64,000 nucleotides of DNA from Cerrena zonata (GCA_038087015.1 JASBNA010000008.1:1054001-1118000), one strand, 5' to 3'. Numbered from the stretch's first letter, positions 11,715-24,174 are shown. Program-made: numbers and translations. Notes: a model not told the origin generated them from the letters alone.

Positions 11715-14700
11715 ATGTCTAATTGCGGTACTCCTAGAGGTCGCGGTCGCGGCCGTGGAGGGTCCCGCGGTCGTGGTCGAGGAGTGGGCGGTGGTCCTCC
11801 TCCTCAACGCGGTCGAGGAATCGGTGGCCCTGCTCCTCGGGGCAGAGGTGCTCATATGCTTGGTGCACCAGCTCAGGGTGTACCTGGGATACCGAGGAGT
11901 CATGTCACTGCTGTCGGTGTCAAACGACCTGCGTTTGGTGCTGCTGGCAGGGCAATCCAAGTTATCACGAACCATTTCGAAATGAAGATCCCACAAGGGC
12001 TTATCTACCAATACGATGGTAAGGTCTACAAAGAGATTTACTTTCGTGTTAAAATGATCCCTTTCAATATAATAATGATCAGTCGGTGCGTTGACGTTTG
12101 ACCGTATATTTGGCTGATGTCGTCATATTCAACATTCATTTAGCAATCACCCCGGATAAGTTGCCTGCCAGGGCCAATATGGAGCTACTAGTGCGTCTCC
12201 AGGAAGTACTGGAGCCCGGAATCTTCACTCCAAGAGGAGTGTATGATGGTCGGAAAAATCTCTTTTCCATCCGACGCTATCCATTTGAGAATGACACTAG
12301 AACGGTAAGCTCCACATTCTGTAGGATATCATTTCTCTTTAACTCTGGTTCAGTTTGACGTTACCCTTGGAAATACTCCCGCTCAAGACTCTCCAGGAAA
12401 TGCCCAGAAGCCGAAAAAAGGACCCAAGGGCTACAAGGTCAAACTGACTAAAGTAGCGGAGATCAATCCAGAGTACGCTCGTTGATCCAGAATCCCTGTT
12501 ATATTTTCTTATTCTTTCTAGACTCCTCTCTCAGTTTACGCTCGGTAATCAGTCTCATGCAGAAGAAATCTTGACCACCATCACGGTGCGCATGTTTTGA
12601 ATCGATTTCATCTACTTTTGTCTGATCCTCACGGTTTTGGTAGGCCCTGAACATTGTAGTTCGAATGGAACCTACTATCAGGTATCCGTTCAATGTGCGG
12701 TCCTTCTTTACGAAGGACGAGAGACAGGATATTGGAGGCGGCCTAGAGCTGTGGAGGGGCTACTTTCAGTCCGTCCGGCCCGCCATCGGCAAGATGGTAA
12801 TCAACCTCGATATTTCGACTGGCGTTATGTACCGGGCTGGACCTCTAATTGACCTATGTCTCCAGTTCTTGGGGAAGAACAATGCCGCTGTACTCTCACC
12901 GACACAAGGATTCCCGGAAAGGGAACGACTTCGACTTCAACGATTTGTATCTGGTCTCAGGATCACCTCCCCACTAGGGCCTCAAGCCGGTCGTCCTCGA
13001 GGAATACGGAAGCTGACTGCAGCCGGCGCATCCGCACTTAGCTTCACACCGAGGGATGGACCCGCAACAACCGTCGCTCAATTCTTTCAGCAGACCTACA
13101 ACAGACAGGTCCGCTATCCAAACATCGTCTGTGCTGAAGTTTGTTTTCCATTTATTTGATCTATGTTATTTGCTCAGATATATCATTACAGCTTGCTAGC
13201 GGTGCGGTCATCCCGTTAGAGTTCTGCGATGTCGTCGAAGGGCAGATTATGCGAAAACAGTTCCCACAAGAGAAGACCGATGCGATGATCAAGTTCTCAA
13301 CGAAGAAACCTGCCGACCGCCTTAATAGCATCATGAAAGGATTGGGAGTATGTATTCATTTGTTGATTCATGTTTTGATACAAGCTTATCCATTCCAGGT
13401 TCTCTCATATGGCCAATCGGAATACATTCGGGTGAGTCTCTGTCAATGTTATAAATATCATTGATATCCATTTGTTGATATAATACTTAGGCGTTCGGAT
13501 TGGACGTTGCGACTCAAAATCCGCTAGTTGTGAATGCGCGCGTCTTGGACCCTCCGCGGATGTTGTATAGAGGATCCCAAGGCTCCGTTGTAAGACAACC
13601 CAATTGGATTCTCGGATCGCTACTTTATTATCATTTCCTCTAGACGCCACAAAATGGAGCTTGGAACATGTGGGTATTAGGATTGGCAGTAACTATATGA
13701 AGTCCGACCAACTTTTCTCTAGGATCCAAAAGAGGTTTTACCAGTCAGCAGTAGTGAACGGCTGGGTAGTCGTCATTTACGACCCGCGTTTCGACGACCA
13801 GGCCACACAGAAAATGGTTCAAGAGCTCTCCAAGGCCTGCAGAGACACAGGTCTCTATTTACTCATTTCAAATTTCTACTCTCCGTTTTCTCACCATAAT
13901 GTTATGAAGGTATTATCTTTCAGGATCATAATCCGCCGATTGTCCGACACAATGGAAAAGAGAACGTTGGTGAAGTACGCGGACGGTATTTATATCAGTT
14001 TGACGTTATATGACGATCTTGTGATTGCAGCAATTGAAACAAGCCGGCAAAGATTTATTTCAGAGCAAAGGATTCCCGCCAGATCTAATCGTGGTCATAT
14101 TACCACAAGGTTCTGCTGATATCTATCGAGCTGTCAAGTAGTGCGTGTATTTGTTCTCACCATTTACCTTTCTGCTTGATCACCTCGTTAGCTTTGGTGA
14201 TGTAGTGGTACGTAGTGGTACGATATTCGACAGTGTCTGCTACTCATCTCATTAGTAGCAAGGTGTCGCAACACAATGCATGCAGTCGCAACTCTGTGCT
14301 AGAAGTAGTCCGCATTACTTTGCTAACCTCGCCCTCAAGTCAGCCATTTTTATCAATCCTCGATCATACCATGTCTATCGTTTAACCTGATATATAGGAT
14401 TAACACAAAACTCGGGGGAATCAATACTATTCTATCATCATTGTCTACTCACATCATTCAGGATCAGGGGGCCCCGACAATGATAATGGGTATACGTAAC
14501 ATCATGATCGACTCAACCAGGAGTCCATGCCTGTCTTTGACCTCAATGGTCGCAAATGTCGACTCGCACTGTACAAAATACGTTGGAGACGTGGATATCA
14601 CCAATGGGACCTCTCTGGATCTGCTGGATTTGGCTATGGTTAGCTTGTTCTATACATTCACAAGGAATAGATATGTAAAATTACTGAACTTCGTAGTATA

Positions 14701-15562
14701 TGATCCAAGCCTTTACAAGATATAGGAATGATGTGGAGTACCAAACAAGATTACTGCCGAAGCGAATCTTGATATTCCGTAGTAAGCCTCGATCCTAATC
14801 TCTATCATTCATCCTGCTCATAAATCGCTTCATAGATGCGATTTCTCCGGAGCGATTCTGCCAAATCCTGCATCATGGTCCGTAAGAATACTCATAATAA
14901 TCACGTTTGACGGCTTATAATAGTATTTCTCTATCAGAATTACCCTCAATCAAAGGTTAGCGACAAGGTGCGACACTATTTACTATAGCGCAGTGTTAAT
15001 GATTCTATTTTATAGAGGCATGTACGAAGCTCAGCGTTGATGCGAAGATCACCATTATCGCTGTCAGCCGACCTCGTCACGTACGGTTTTTCCCGAACAA
15101 CCAGGGTGACGCAGACAACAGTGGAAACTGTACTGCAGGTACTGTTATTGATCGTGATATTACTGACCCTGTGGAGATGAGCTTCTATCTCCAATCGCAT
15201 GCCGGGACGATTGGAACGTCTCACCCAACACATTATAATGTCGTGTACGATGAAAATAATTTCACGCAAGTCATCATCTTGATATCCCCCACAGCTAACA
15301 TTCTCATGGTACCAACTAGACCCGATGCTATCCAGGAGCTTTGTTACGGTCTTTGCCACCTCAGTGCAACATCGACTCGCACCATATCGATCCCTGCCCC
15401 CCTTCATTGTAGGTATAAAGATAAAACACTCGTACTAGTATCAAGCTCATACTAGTGTTAGATGCTGAAGTTGCGCTGTCTCGCGCGAAATGTCACTTCG
15501 ACTCAGAGCATAATTTCATGCCTATTCATCCAAATATGCGAGACAAGATGTATTTCTCTTGA
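11715..15562 (+). CDS. Argonaute (QDE2-like) with degenerate PIWI slicer residues
   Basis: A 21-exon model closes in frame at 893 residues: exons start at 11715, 12144, 12354, 12522, 12644, 13192, 13399, 13491, 13644, 13723, 13910, 14031, 14192, 14259, 14398, 14697, 14836, 14938, 15016, 15320, 15462. The N-terminus is an RG-rich tail. Then come the N/L1 domains (NIVVRMEPTIRYPFNVRSFF; YFQSVRPAIGKM), PAZ, MID (QDHNPPIVRHNGKE; DLIVVILPQGSADIYRAVKY) and PIWI. The end NMRDKMYFS is the typical Argonaute C-terminus. The slicer tetrad is mostly gone: after PTMIMG the expected Ala-Asp-Val...His-Pro reads IRN (Arg652 at the Asp position); the expected Arg-Asp-Gly reads IFRNAIS (Asn728); the glutamate-finger region reads GTSLDLLDLAM; only the His in PTHYNVVYDE (His820) remains. 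Intron 19 is GC-AG. Small-RNA binding is likely, cleavage unlikely. Confidence 0.95.
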
Positions 15563-16032
15563 TGTTAACAGCTACCGGCTTACTGGTCTCGGTGTCTGCT
15601 CCTATTGAAGAATGTACTTGTATCTTGCCAGTGTAACACGAATATGTCAGGATCGTAAACACCTTTTGGAAATATGACTCGGGTTACGCGTTGAAGTTAA
15701 AACTCTGGTCTGCAGTTTCTCAGGTTGGGTCGCTTCCTTACGCCACTTGTTTCGGTGAGAATTTCGCCATATCTGCTCTACAATGAACACCGTGAGTTCA
15801 GTGATGGTACATCACGATCATGACTAGCCCAGTGCATAATGTGTGGCAGAAATCGTATAAGGTTACGGAGACGTTCATTCCATATGTAAAATAGAAGACA
15901 TATCTCATTAACAGATCAGGCAGACAGTACAAGGGTGTAGTTCATCCCATATCTATTCCCAGAATACTTATATTCTTCTAGACTCGCTGACGAGATGGCA
16001 AACGCACCGCATAGCCAGCATACATCTTGCAC
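15563..16032. other. convergent intergenic region
   Basis: About 470 bp between the 3' ends of the Argonaute and DUF6534 genes. I see no gene, repeat or RNA feature in it. Confidence 0.4.
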
Positions 16033-17350
16033 TCATGAAAACTGTGTCCCACCATAGGAAGTACCCGCCGATGGACTCGGGAGATCAAAATGTTCATAAT
16101 CTCGCTCCCGTGCATACGATTCCCGGACGCGGGATAATCGTGACCTGAATGTCTCACTCTCCCTACGTGTATCCGGGGTTGACGCAAACGATAGATACAC
16201 GGACGTCGTTGAGCGCGAGTGGACGTCAACATTGACAGACTCGAAACCTGCTCTTGCGTTGAGTATCTATATTCCCAAATAATGAGTGATCCGAATACTA
16301 TATGGCAGGCTGAGACGTAAGAGACTTACGACAAACAAACTGTTTGCATATAGCTTTGAGATCACCGCTGCGGGTACCGTATGATAATTCGTCCCCTTAA
16401 ATCCAAGGAATAAGGCTAAATCCAAGATGGCCATCACCGTGCATAACGCTCCTGTTTCCATCGTGATTCGTACGAGTTTGGCAAGAAACTCGTTGAATTT
16501 ACGAAATCCGATTTGGGATTTCTTGAGGTAGTAAACCATGCAAAGGGTGATAATGATATCACAGAGGGCCGAGCCGGAAAGATGAAGCTGTGAGAGTCGA
16601 TGAGAATGGTGGCGCAGACAAAGAACAAGGCAAACGTACAGTGCCGGTCCAAATGCTATGGTTCGCAACTACCAGATTCCGCTTAATATGAGGGAGACGA
16701 TATATCGACAAATTATCAAATAGACCTACGTTTAGAGAAGGTTCCAATCTGATGTGCAACGACAGCTTCGTATACCCCAGCCACGGTTTGAGTGATTGCT
16801 AACTGCAGTGGTGTTTGAGATATCGTTACGTTGAAGATGTTCTAGGATATACGTACCATCGCTATTGCGATTGCGATCCATTTATTGAAACTCAACATAT
16901 GTATCCTCCACGCGTAAAACAGTTGGACAATACAGCTCACTGAATGACATCAAATCATGAACCATCATCGACGTCATTGATCGAAGGCCAGTACGCACCT
17001 GTTGTGTTCAAAAACGGATATGTGAACCACAACAATCCCACTTTGTCTAATTCCTCCAGGTCTCCGAAAAATACGCCAAATATCCGGAATGCATCATAGG
17101 TCCCTAGGCAAGTTTGGAGGGCCTCCAATAGAAAAACAACGAGAACGAGAGTCTTTTGAAAGGATCGATCAGAGGTGAAGGCTTCAGAGTATATAACTAG
17201 ATGTATAGGGATCGTATTGAGCGATGGGATAGGTCAGTAATGATAGTGGAAGGAAAACACCACAACACGTACACGCTTGGAGACATAGGACACCGAATAG
17301 ACCCCAGTTGAAGAACTGTCCCAACAACTTGACATCCAGCCACAATCAGA
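16033..17350 (-). CDS. DUF6534-type seven-helix membrane protein (5' end unresolved)
   Basis: Exons I can support are complement(16033..16266, 16330..16587, 16640..16668, 16730..16802, 16857..16939, 16999..17196, 17273..about 17350), all joined in phase. The readable protein starts with LLGQFFNWGLFGVLCLQA. It continues with FIYSEAFTSDRSFQKTLVLV, LLEALQTCLGTYDAFRIFG, IVQLFYAWRIHMLSFNKWIA, ITQTVAGVYEAVVAHQIG and LSGSALCDIIITLCMVYYL, and ends in a hydrophilic Ser/Arg-rich tail. This is the order and wording of the large basidiomycete DUF6534 family of predicted seven-helix proteins, often compared with receptors; their function is unknown. The first exon upstream of LLGQ is not found: the frame is closed by a stop about 100 bp upstream and no ATG fits. 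Either a small upstream exon is missed or the 5' end is damaged. Confidence 0.85.
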
Positions 17351-17359
17351 TTTACCGAG

Positions 17360-19830
17360 TTGTTACTAGTCGTGGAGGAACTTACCACAGGTCCTGTTCT
17401 GTTCAGACACAGTTGTCAGCGTTGACATACAACAGCACGGACAGAACAGTATGCTTACAGTTTAGCGATGTCGGGAGGAATTACAAGCAAATTCTGAGGA
17501 GGCATCTACCATAAACGGGACAGCTCGACATCCACTGGCAGTCACCAGCGAAGCCTATACTTTGTGGGAGTAGTGTGCAGAAAGGAAGATCGAGACTAGT
17601 CCTTGCATGTTTATTGCGATATTTACGTATGTTATCGCTGTAAGCCTTGTATCATATAAGTCTTAGTGCGCGCCACGGAATTCGGTAATGCCTGCAGTCC
17701 AAGTTGTGCTTCCAATTCACACACCGTCTATTTCTGATGAGCGGATGATTGGATCTTCAATTCAGGTTCTTGCAACGTTCGGGAGAATCTGACTGGGAAA
17801 ACAATCCGAATCGGCCCTGATGATTCTTCTATGGATACCAGACGACGAAGCCTTCTCGCAGTGTAAGCACATCAGATTCTCTTTCTCGGACAATGGTCAA
17901 GCTATCTTGTATTGTTACTGGCATGTACTGGTGTTTTCAGGTCCATCACCGCCAGTAAGCAGGGTTAGCACGCTGGCTGTTGTAGTGAGCGGCTGGCACG
18001 ACTGCCACCGCTCATAGATCTTCACACCTCAAAATTGCTTGCCTCTTGCCTTGAACAAATAGAACATCGGTTCGACTCGTGATCTCCTAGTGGACTCTGC
18101 CCCCTATAAAGCAAGTGTTCGTGATACAGTCGTATAGTCCTGACTCGGGCATATCCTTCGGTTGCCCTGAGAGTCGATGAAATCTCTGGATGTCTAGGAC
18201 TCTAGGAAAAGCATTCTCATCACCTGCCGTGGCATCAACGTTGTACGTATTCGATCTTGTTCACAGCGGTCTAATTATGTCACTAAGTTACTCGAAACAG
18301 AGATGAAGGAGGCCACGATGTTATACAAACGATATCAAATTTGACTTCGTGCTCCAGGTGACCACTGACCAGGTCTTCTCTCACTGTACAGGAGCATCAT
18401 CGTTCAACTAAGCGATACCACAATGCCTCAGACGAAGCTGCTTTAGCTGGGTTTATCATTATTCTAAACAGTCCTTACACAATCTCTTAACTAGGCAATC
18501 AGTTTACACTCGCAGGCCCTTTTCCACTACTGACGGAGCATCATTCCCTCCACGAGTTCCAGCGCCCGCGAGCAGGATTGTGAAACAGATTAGCAGGATT
18601 TGAAATGCGAGACAGAACAGAGCAACACCTTTCTTGTGCTTGTGATCCGTTCCGCCATGAAACTATCGGTAAAGGACCGGTGAACAAATCATTTGGACAC
18701 ATTTCAGTGCGTGGTCAGGCTCGGTACATCGTCCTTGCACATAGCGTTATGGGCGCATCGCAATGGTGCGATATCTATCGGCCCCACATTTGACGACGCC
18801 CTCGGTTGTCGACCACAGTGATTCCAGCATGAACATGTTAGCTGTACTCACTAGATGCGTAAAATGAGCATCGTGTTATGGACTTATCACACAGGCGTTG
18901 CGTTTACAGCGAATGAACTGATTGAATTGTACACAAGCCCAGGGACGAACAAGCTCCCGCCAGAGCATACGGATCGCTATAAGTCAATGCAGATGCATTA
19001 ACATACCCGGGATTGGCAGAAGAACGGATGCGAGCTTTCTTGGTCTGGTAAGGAATGTTTCGCGTCAGTTGGGTGTATTCGGATGGGTTGTCCTAGATTA
19101 TTTGTAACAAATCTTCGGTGGTCCCCCGCTCGTCCGAGCCAGGATGTCTGACCTGGAGACCACGATGACCCAATACACCTCCTGGGGACTTTTCGGTGAG
19201 TTCGCCGCTGTTTGTTTCTCTTAGATGGGTTGTTGGTTCTCGAGATGAATCCAGAAGGCCACAAACCCGAGTCATCTGGTCTTCAATCTCATCATCGCTC
19301 CTATTTTTTCTGCCATACCAACAACCTGTTCCGGCTATCAACAGGTTTCATTCAGTAATGACGGACAGGCTACTCACGGATTTTCGAGAAGGTGTTCGTG
19401 TAGTTTATCCATCAGATATCCCCCCTGTGTCAAATCAATTCTTACCTTCAAATTTCTTGGAACCGGAAGCGTTCGTTTTTGGTTTATTTCAATGGCATGC
19501 GGAGACGACCCTTTCGAAGTGAAAGTGGATGGTCTATGTTACTGTAGCTGCAGAATCCTAAAGAACGGTAGGGTTAATACGATATAGCAACTTTGTCCTG
19601 TAAGGTGTAAAGCTTACTAAAAAAACTTTGAAGACTTTATGTACTTTACTGCGAGATGCAGTGCCAGGCTGAGAGGAAAGTTATTGATAAGATTAGATCG
19701 CATTTGATCAAGTTCCCGGTTATCATCCTACCCCATAATCCAACCGTTAAGGCCGATGTTTGATATCACCTGGTTTCTTCTCCTCATCTACCTCCCAAGG
19801 AAATATCTCCAAACCCTACGTACTCAAGCC
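17360..19830. other. about 2.4 kb without a supported gene
   Basis: Only short, unrecognisable open frames occur, with no convincing splice chain linking them. The region separates the 5' end of the DUF6534 gene from PEX19 and probably contains both promoters, but it is longer than usual for this gene-dense interval. A decayed gene or a non-coding transcript could be hidden here. Confidence 0.4.
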
Positions 19831-21063
19831 ATGCCACCTAGACCAACTGTAGATGACGATGTCGAAGACCTCGACGGTTCGTACCAAGTTGCCACATTTG
19901 CATAACCTAACATCGAATGTAACTCACGCGAGCTAGGTTAGATCTCCTTGATGAATTCCCTACGAAGCCTCCGCAATCTACTAGTGCAAAGGCCACCCCT
20001 GCTAAGACCGCCGTAAATGAAACTACCAAAGATAAAGTCCCCCTGCACAGAATACGTTCGGGTTGGAGGATCTGAACTTGGCCGATAACTTCTCTGAGGA
20101 GCTCGCGAAGGGGATGGCTGCTCTCATGCGAGAAATTGCAGCAGAGTCGGATGTAGGTGGTGGCGGGTTGGGTGATGCTGATGGGAAGACAGGTCCCCAG
20201 ACCGACCAGGAGAAGACATTCCGGGAGGCTTGGGAGAAGATGCTTGTGGAAGGTATGAACGGGTCGCTGGATGTGGGTGCTTTGGAGACACCTGGGATTC
20301 TAAAGGGAAGGCGAAGGCCTCAGGCCCTGTGAAAGATGAAGCGGCGGGGTCGACGTCGACAGGCAAGGATGATGCTTTCCAGGAGAGTATTCGCAAAGCT
20401 ATGAACAAACTTAAAGAAAGCGAAACAAATCTCCAGGTCAGTAATGTATGTTCCTCATACAAATGCATGAACTCATTCCTGCTCTACAACACCTTTAGGC
20501 TGAATCTGCATCGGATGCTTCAGACCCTCTAGAAGCCTTCTTGTCGCAGCTCGGAGATGGTACGGGCGGCGAATCGGAAGAGGAACTTCAGGGTATTCTT
20601 GAATCCATGATGTCTCAACTCATGGGTAAAGAAATCCTGTACGAACCTCTGCAGGAATTACACGAAAAGGTATGTTTTATCATTTTTGACATCTAGAATT
20701 GTACTGATTGCCGATTCCTTTCACCAGTTCCCTTCATATCTGAAAGAGAACGCATCCAAGATCAAACCTGAAGACCAGAAACGTTACCTTGCGCAACAAG
20801 AACTCGTCATTCAGATTCTGGCTATATTCGATGACCCTTCATATTCAGAGGAGAACGTCGAGTTGAGCGCAAAGGTCTCCACCCTCATGAACGAAGTACG
20901 CCTCGTCAAATTCTGATTATATTGTATGTGTAACTAACATGAGCATCTATAGATGCAATCGCATGGTTCTCCGCCACCTGAGATTATGGGACCTTTACCT
21001 GCAGGACTCGATTTAGGACCAGATGGTATGCCCAAACTACCCGAGGGATGTACGATTGCGTAG
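19831..21063 (+). CDS. PEX19: peroxisomal membrane protein import receptor PEX19
   Basis: Exons: 19831..19876, 19942..20012, 20051..20436, 20499..20669, 20728..20895, 20953..21063. PEX19 is the cytosolic chaperone and receptor that delivers membrane proteins to peroxisomes through PEX3. The sequence shows an acidic N-terminus (DDDVEDLD, then DLLDEFPTK), the helical cargo-binding core (FREAWEKMLVEGMNGSLD; LESMMSQLMGKEILYEPLQE; FPSYLKENASKIKPEDQKRY) and a C-terminal CaaX box, Cys-Thr-Ile-Ala, the farnesylation signal typical of PEX19. Two oddities: the intron 20013-20050 is only 38 bp, and exon 3 needs a one-base shift between VEGMNGSLDVG and DTWDSKGKAKA (about 20253-20300) to reach the frame of the following exons. 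That is either a 35-bp intron or a missing base. Identity is secure. Confidence 0.94.
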
Positions 21064-22376
21064 ATCCATCGTCCCTTCATTGTCGTTTGCAGGATTTTTG
21101 GGTACTGTTCTCATTTTTTGTTTTATTCGCAGTCGAGTCTGGTAGGAAATTGAAGGTATGGTATACCCCGCCGTAATTGTATTCACTGTACTATCAGGAA
21201 TCTTATACAAATCATGATGAAAAACGCATCGTCTCGGAAGATCCCAGAATTTCCCGAAAGTGTTCGGTATTGTTCAACGCTATCTCGTCCCTTAGGTGTC
21301 CTTGGCCCAGAAACATCCTACCCCACTTTCTAACTGATAAATGGCAGAAACGTACGTGGATCAGACACGTTGTCAGTGTTAAACCCATGCTATCTGCAGT
21401 CGTGAATGGTCTCATGGAAGTTCCGAGTTACATCATTAACAGTCATTAACCCAAGACAGGAACCGAGTGTCTTAATAGGCCTAAGTGAGTCTTAGAACCT
21501 CGGGGACTTTATGTGCGGATATGATGTGATTGCACGTATCCGCCTTAGCATGTGGGTAGAGCGTTTGAATATCGGGTCTTAGGTGCCTGGAGCATTTGAA
21601 TGAAATATTGTGATGTAGGTTGATGCGAGTGATTCTGGAAACCGGGTGTACTGTTGATAGGTTTTGAAAATGTCGAAGAGTAAGACTGATAAGAGGTAGG
21701 AGCAAAAGATAAGCAATAGATAGTTGTGGGTCATTGAGTCGTTTTGTGTGGCCTTGGAAATCACGGAACAAACGTCGGTCATTGATCGTGATCTTCTGTC
21801 TATTTAGACGGTACGATACCCAGACGGTGTTTCACTTCGTTACTGCGCAAGAGGAGATGAAGAAGAACTGGTTGAAATTGTTTATTCTCCAAGGATTACC
21901 AGTTGGGCGAGTTCAGTTGCTTGAATTACAGCTAACCGATCAGTGACGCAATGCTGTGCCCTAATGTTCAAGGGCCCGAACGTGCCCAGCTTGCCCAAGA
22001 CTATTATCCCAAGAGAGTGTATTTACCTTCTCTATAACGTACAGAGATACAAACGTTGAGTACAACCTTCTAGCACATTGTCAAGACTCAAGAGGTCCTT
22101 CTGTTTGTCGGACATGCGACCGATCGATACCGCGACGGGCGCCACAAAATTTTCTTCGACTTTTCATGGGCCCATTGCGGCCAGAGTAAAGTCCCGGGAA
22201 AATCGTCTCAAGTTGCAAAAAACGCAAACGGATGCGAGTATTACGTGCTTGCTGGAATTTCACAGACATATAATGATCCTCTTCTCCGAGACGGTACTTG
22301 GACTTTTGCTTCATTCTTGTCTATCGTTTCTACCTGTCCCCTGCTCGACTTGGTAAAGCCATAGAACGCACCGGCG
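21064..22376. other. intergenic, 1.3 kb
   Basis: No gene could be supported. Short open frames exist on both strands between 21177 and 21946, but none resembles a known family and none is joined by good splice signals. Confidence 0.4.
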
Positions 22377-24174
22377 ATGGCTACTAAAACCGACTTGAAA
22401 GACAATTCGTCTGCATCGGTCATTGATGACAAAGTGGGACACACCAGTGAAGGTATTATTTCTTTCGCTATAAGGGTGCCGTTTATGAGAATCCTAATTG
22501 TACCGTTTGATATTAGATGTCCAATTCCAGACATCAGAGGATCGAAGGCAGATCGGTACTGTTAGTGCTGCCTTCTTAATTTTCAATCGTATCATCGGCA
22601 CCGGTATCTTCTCGACTCCGTCTGCTATTCTTGCCCTCACCGGGTCTGTGGGATTATCACTGTTCATTTGGGTGGCGGGTATGATCATCGCTATTCTCGG
22701 ATGTCTTGTCTATTTGGAATTTGGTATGGCTATTCCTAGGTATGTTTGTGTTCGCATTCTATATCCTCCATGAACAGGATCTCAATATCTTCAAGGAATG
22801 GCGGAGAAAAGAACTACCTCGAGGCTGTTTACACCCGTCCACGATACCTCATCACTGCGATGTATGCATCCTACATCTTCCTCCTCGGTTGGGCCTCTGG
22901 AAACTCCGTCGTGTTCGGCGAATATATCCTTCACGCTGCTCAGGTCGATGTAGACCGATGGAACCAGCGTGGTGTCGCTCTCGCTTGTGTTACTACCGCA
23001 TTCATCATTCATGCTACCAACGTTAGAGCTGGATTGTGGTTGCAAAATGTCTTGGGTGTCATCAAATTGATCGTCATTGCGATCATTATTGTAGCTGGTT
23101 GGGCCGCACTCGGAGGTCATTTGAAAGTGGAGAAACCTGATAACTTTACCAACGCCTTCGAGGGGACGAAGGGCAGTGCGTATGGTATTGTGACAGCCCT
23201 ATACAACGTCATTTGGTCATATATCGGCTATTCTAACGCTAACTATGTAAGATCTCATTTAACCTATTTTAAATCAATACCAATCATTAACATTCCTCTT
23301 TCGATAGGCACTGAGCGAAACGAAGAATCCTATTCGTACCCTCAAAATCGCTGTGCCAACTGGTATCGCGTCCGTCTCCGTGCTCTACATGCTTGTCAAC
23401 ATTGCCTACTTCGCTGCTGTCCCCAAGAAGAAATCCTCAGTTCTGGTCGTATTGTAGCGGCTAGTTTCTTCCGTAATGTCTTTGGACAATCGGCTGAGCG
23501 TGCTCTTCTCGTATTTGTCGCACTCTCTGCGTTCGGTAATGTCCTTAGTGTCATCTTCTCGCAAGGTCGAAGTCAGTATTTTCTCTTTTGCTTGATGCTG
23601 TTTATGCGTACTGAACAACCTTACCATAAATTTAGTTGTTCAAGAACTGGGTCGTGAAGGCGTCCTCCCCTTCTCTCGCCTTTGGGCATCTAACAAACCT
23701 TTCAACGCTCCCGCGGCCGGTCTCTTCGAGCATTGGCTCGTCTCCGTCATTATCATGCTCGCCCCTCCCCCTGGAGACGCGTATAACTTCCTCCTCAACC
23801 TCATTTCCTACCCACTCGCCATCGTCAACGCCTTCGTTTCCGCAGGTTTGATTTACCTATACCTCAATGAGAAACGTCTAAAATGGAACCCTCCATTCCG
23901 AGCAACACTCCCCGTTGCTGTCTTATTCCTTCTTTCGAATATCTACCTCGTCATCGCACCTTACATCCCTCCCGATGGTGATGACAACATTTACAACGAC
24001 CTGCCCTATTATCTCCATTGCGTCGTAGCTTTGGGTATTTTCGCTCTTGGAGCTATCTATTGGCTGGTTTGGACGATTATTCTGCCCAAGATTGGGAATT
24101 ACAGGTTGGTGGTGAAGACGACATTAGGTGAAGATGGATGGTCGAGAAATCAGTTCGTTAAGGAGAAGCTGTGA
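22377..24174 (+). CDS. APC-superfamily amino-acid permease (LAT / MUP1 methionine permease type), with an apparent frameshift
   Basis: Exons: 22377..22452, 22517..22739, 22796..23246, 23308..23571, 23636..24174. The protein has a short hydrophilic N-terminus followed by about 12 membrane segments. The first helix carries the substrate-site motif FNRIIGTGIFSTPS. Later stretches such as YNVIWSYIGYSNANYALSET, VLYMLVNIAYFAAV and SFFRNVFGQSAERALLVFVA fit L-type amino-acid transporters and the fungal high-affinity methionine permease group. It is expected to act in the plasma membrane; the substrate is inferred. In exon 4 the frame breaks at about 23421-23428: VLYMLVNIAYFAAVP is in one frame and EILSSGRIVAASFF in the next, as if one G were missing in a CCCCAAGAAG context. 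The exon is also one base short of the phase needed at its donor. An assembly deletion is as likely as a real mutation. Confidence 0.9.

Noticed and set aside
14490..14520. 31-bp intron across the degenerate Argonaute metal-site motif (GTATAC...CCAG)
   Set aside because: It is too short for splicing, and removing it puts the next codons out of frame with a stop, whereas reading through keeps LTSMVANVDSHCTKYV in frame.
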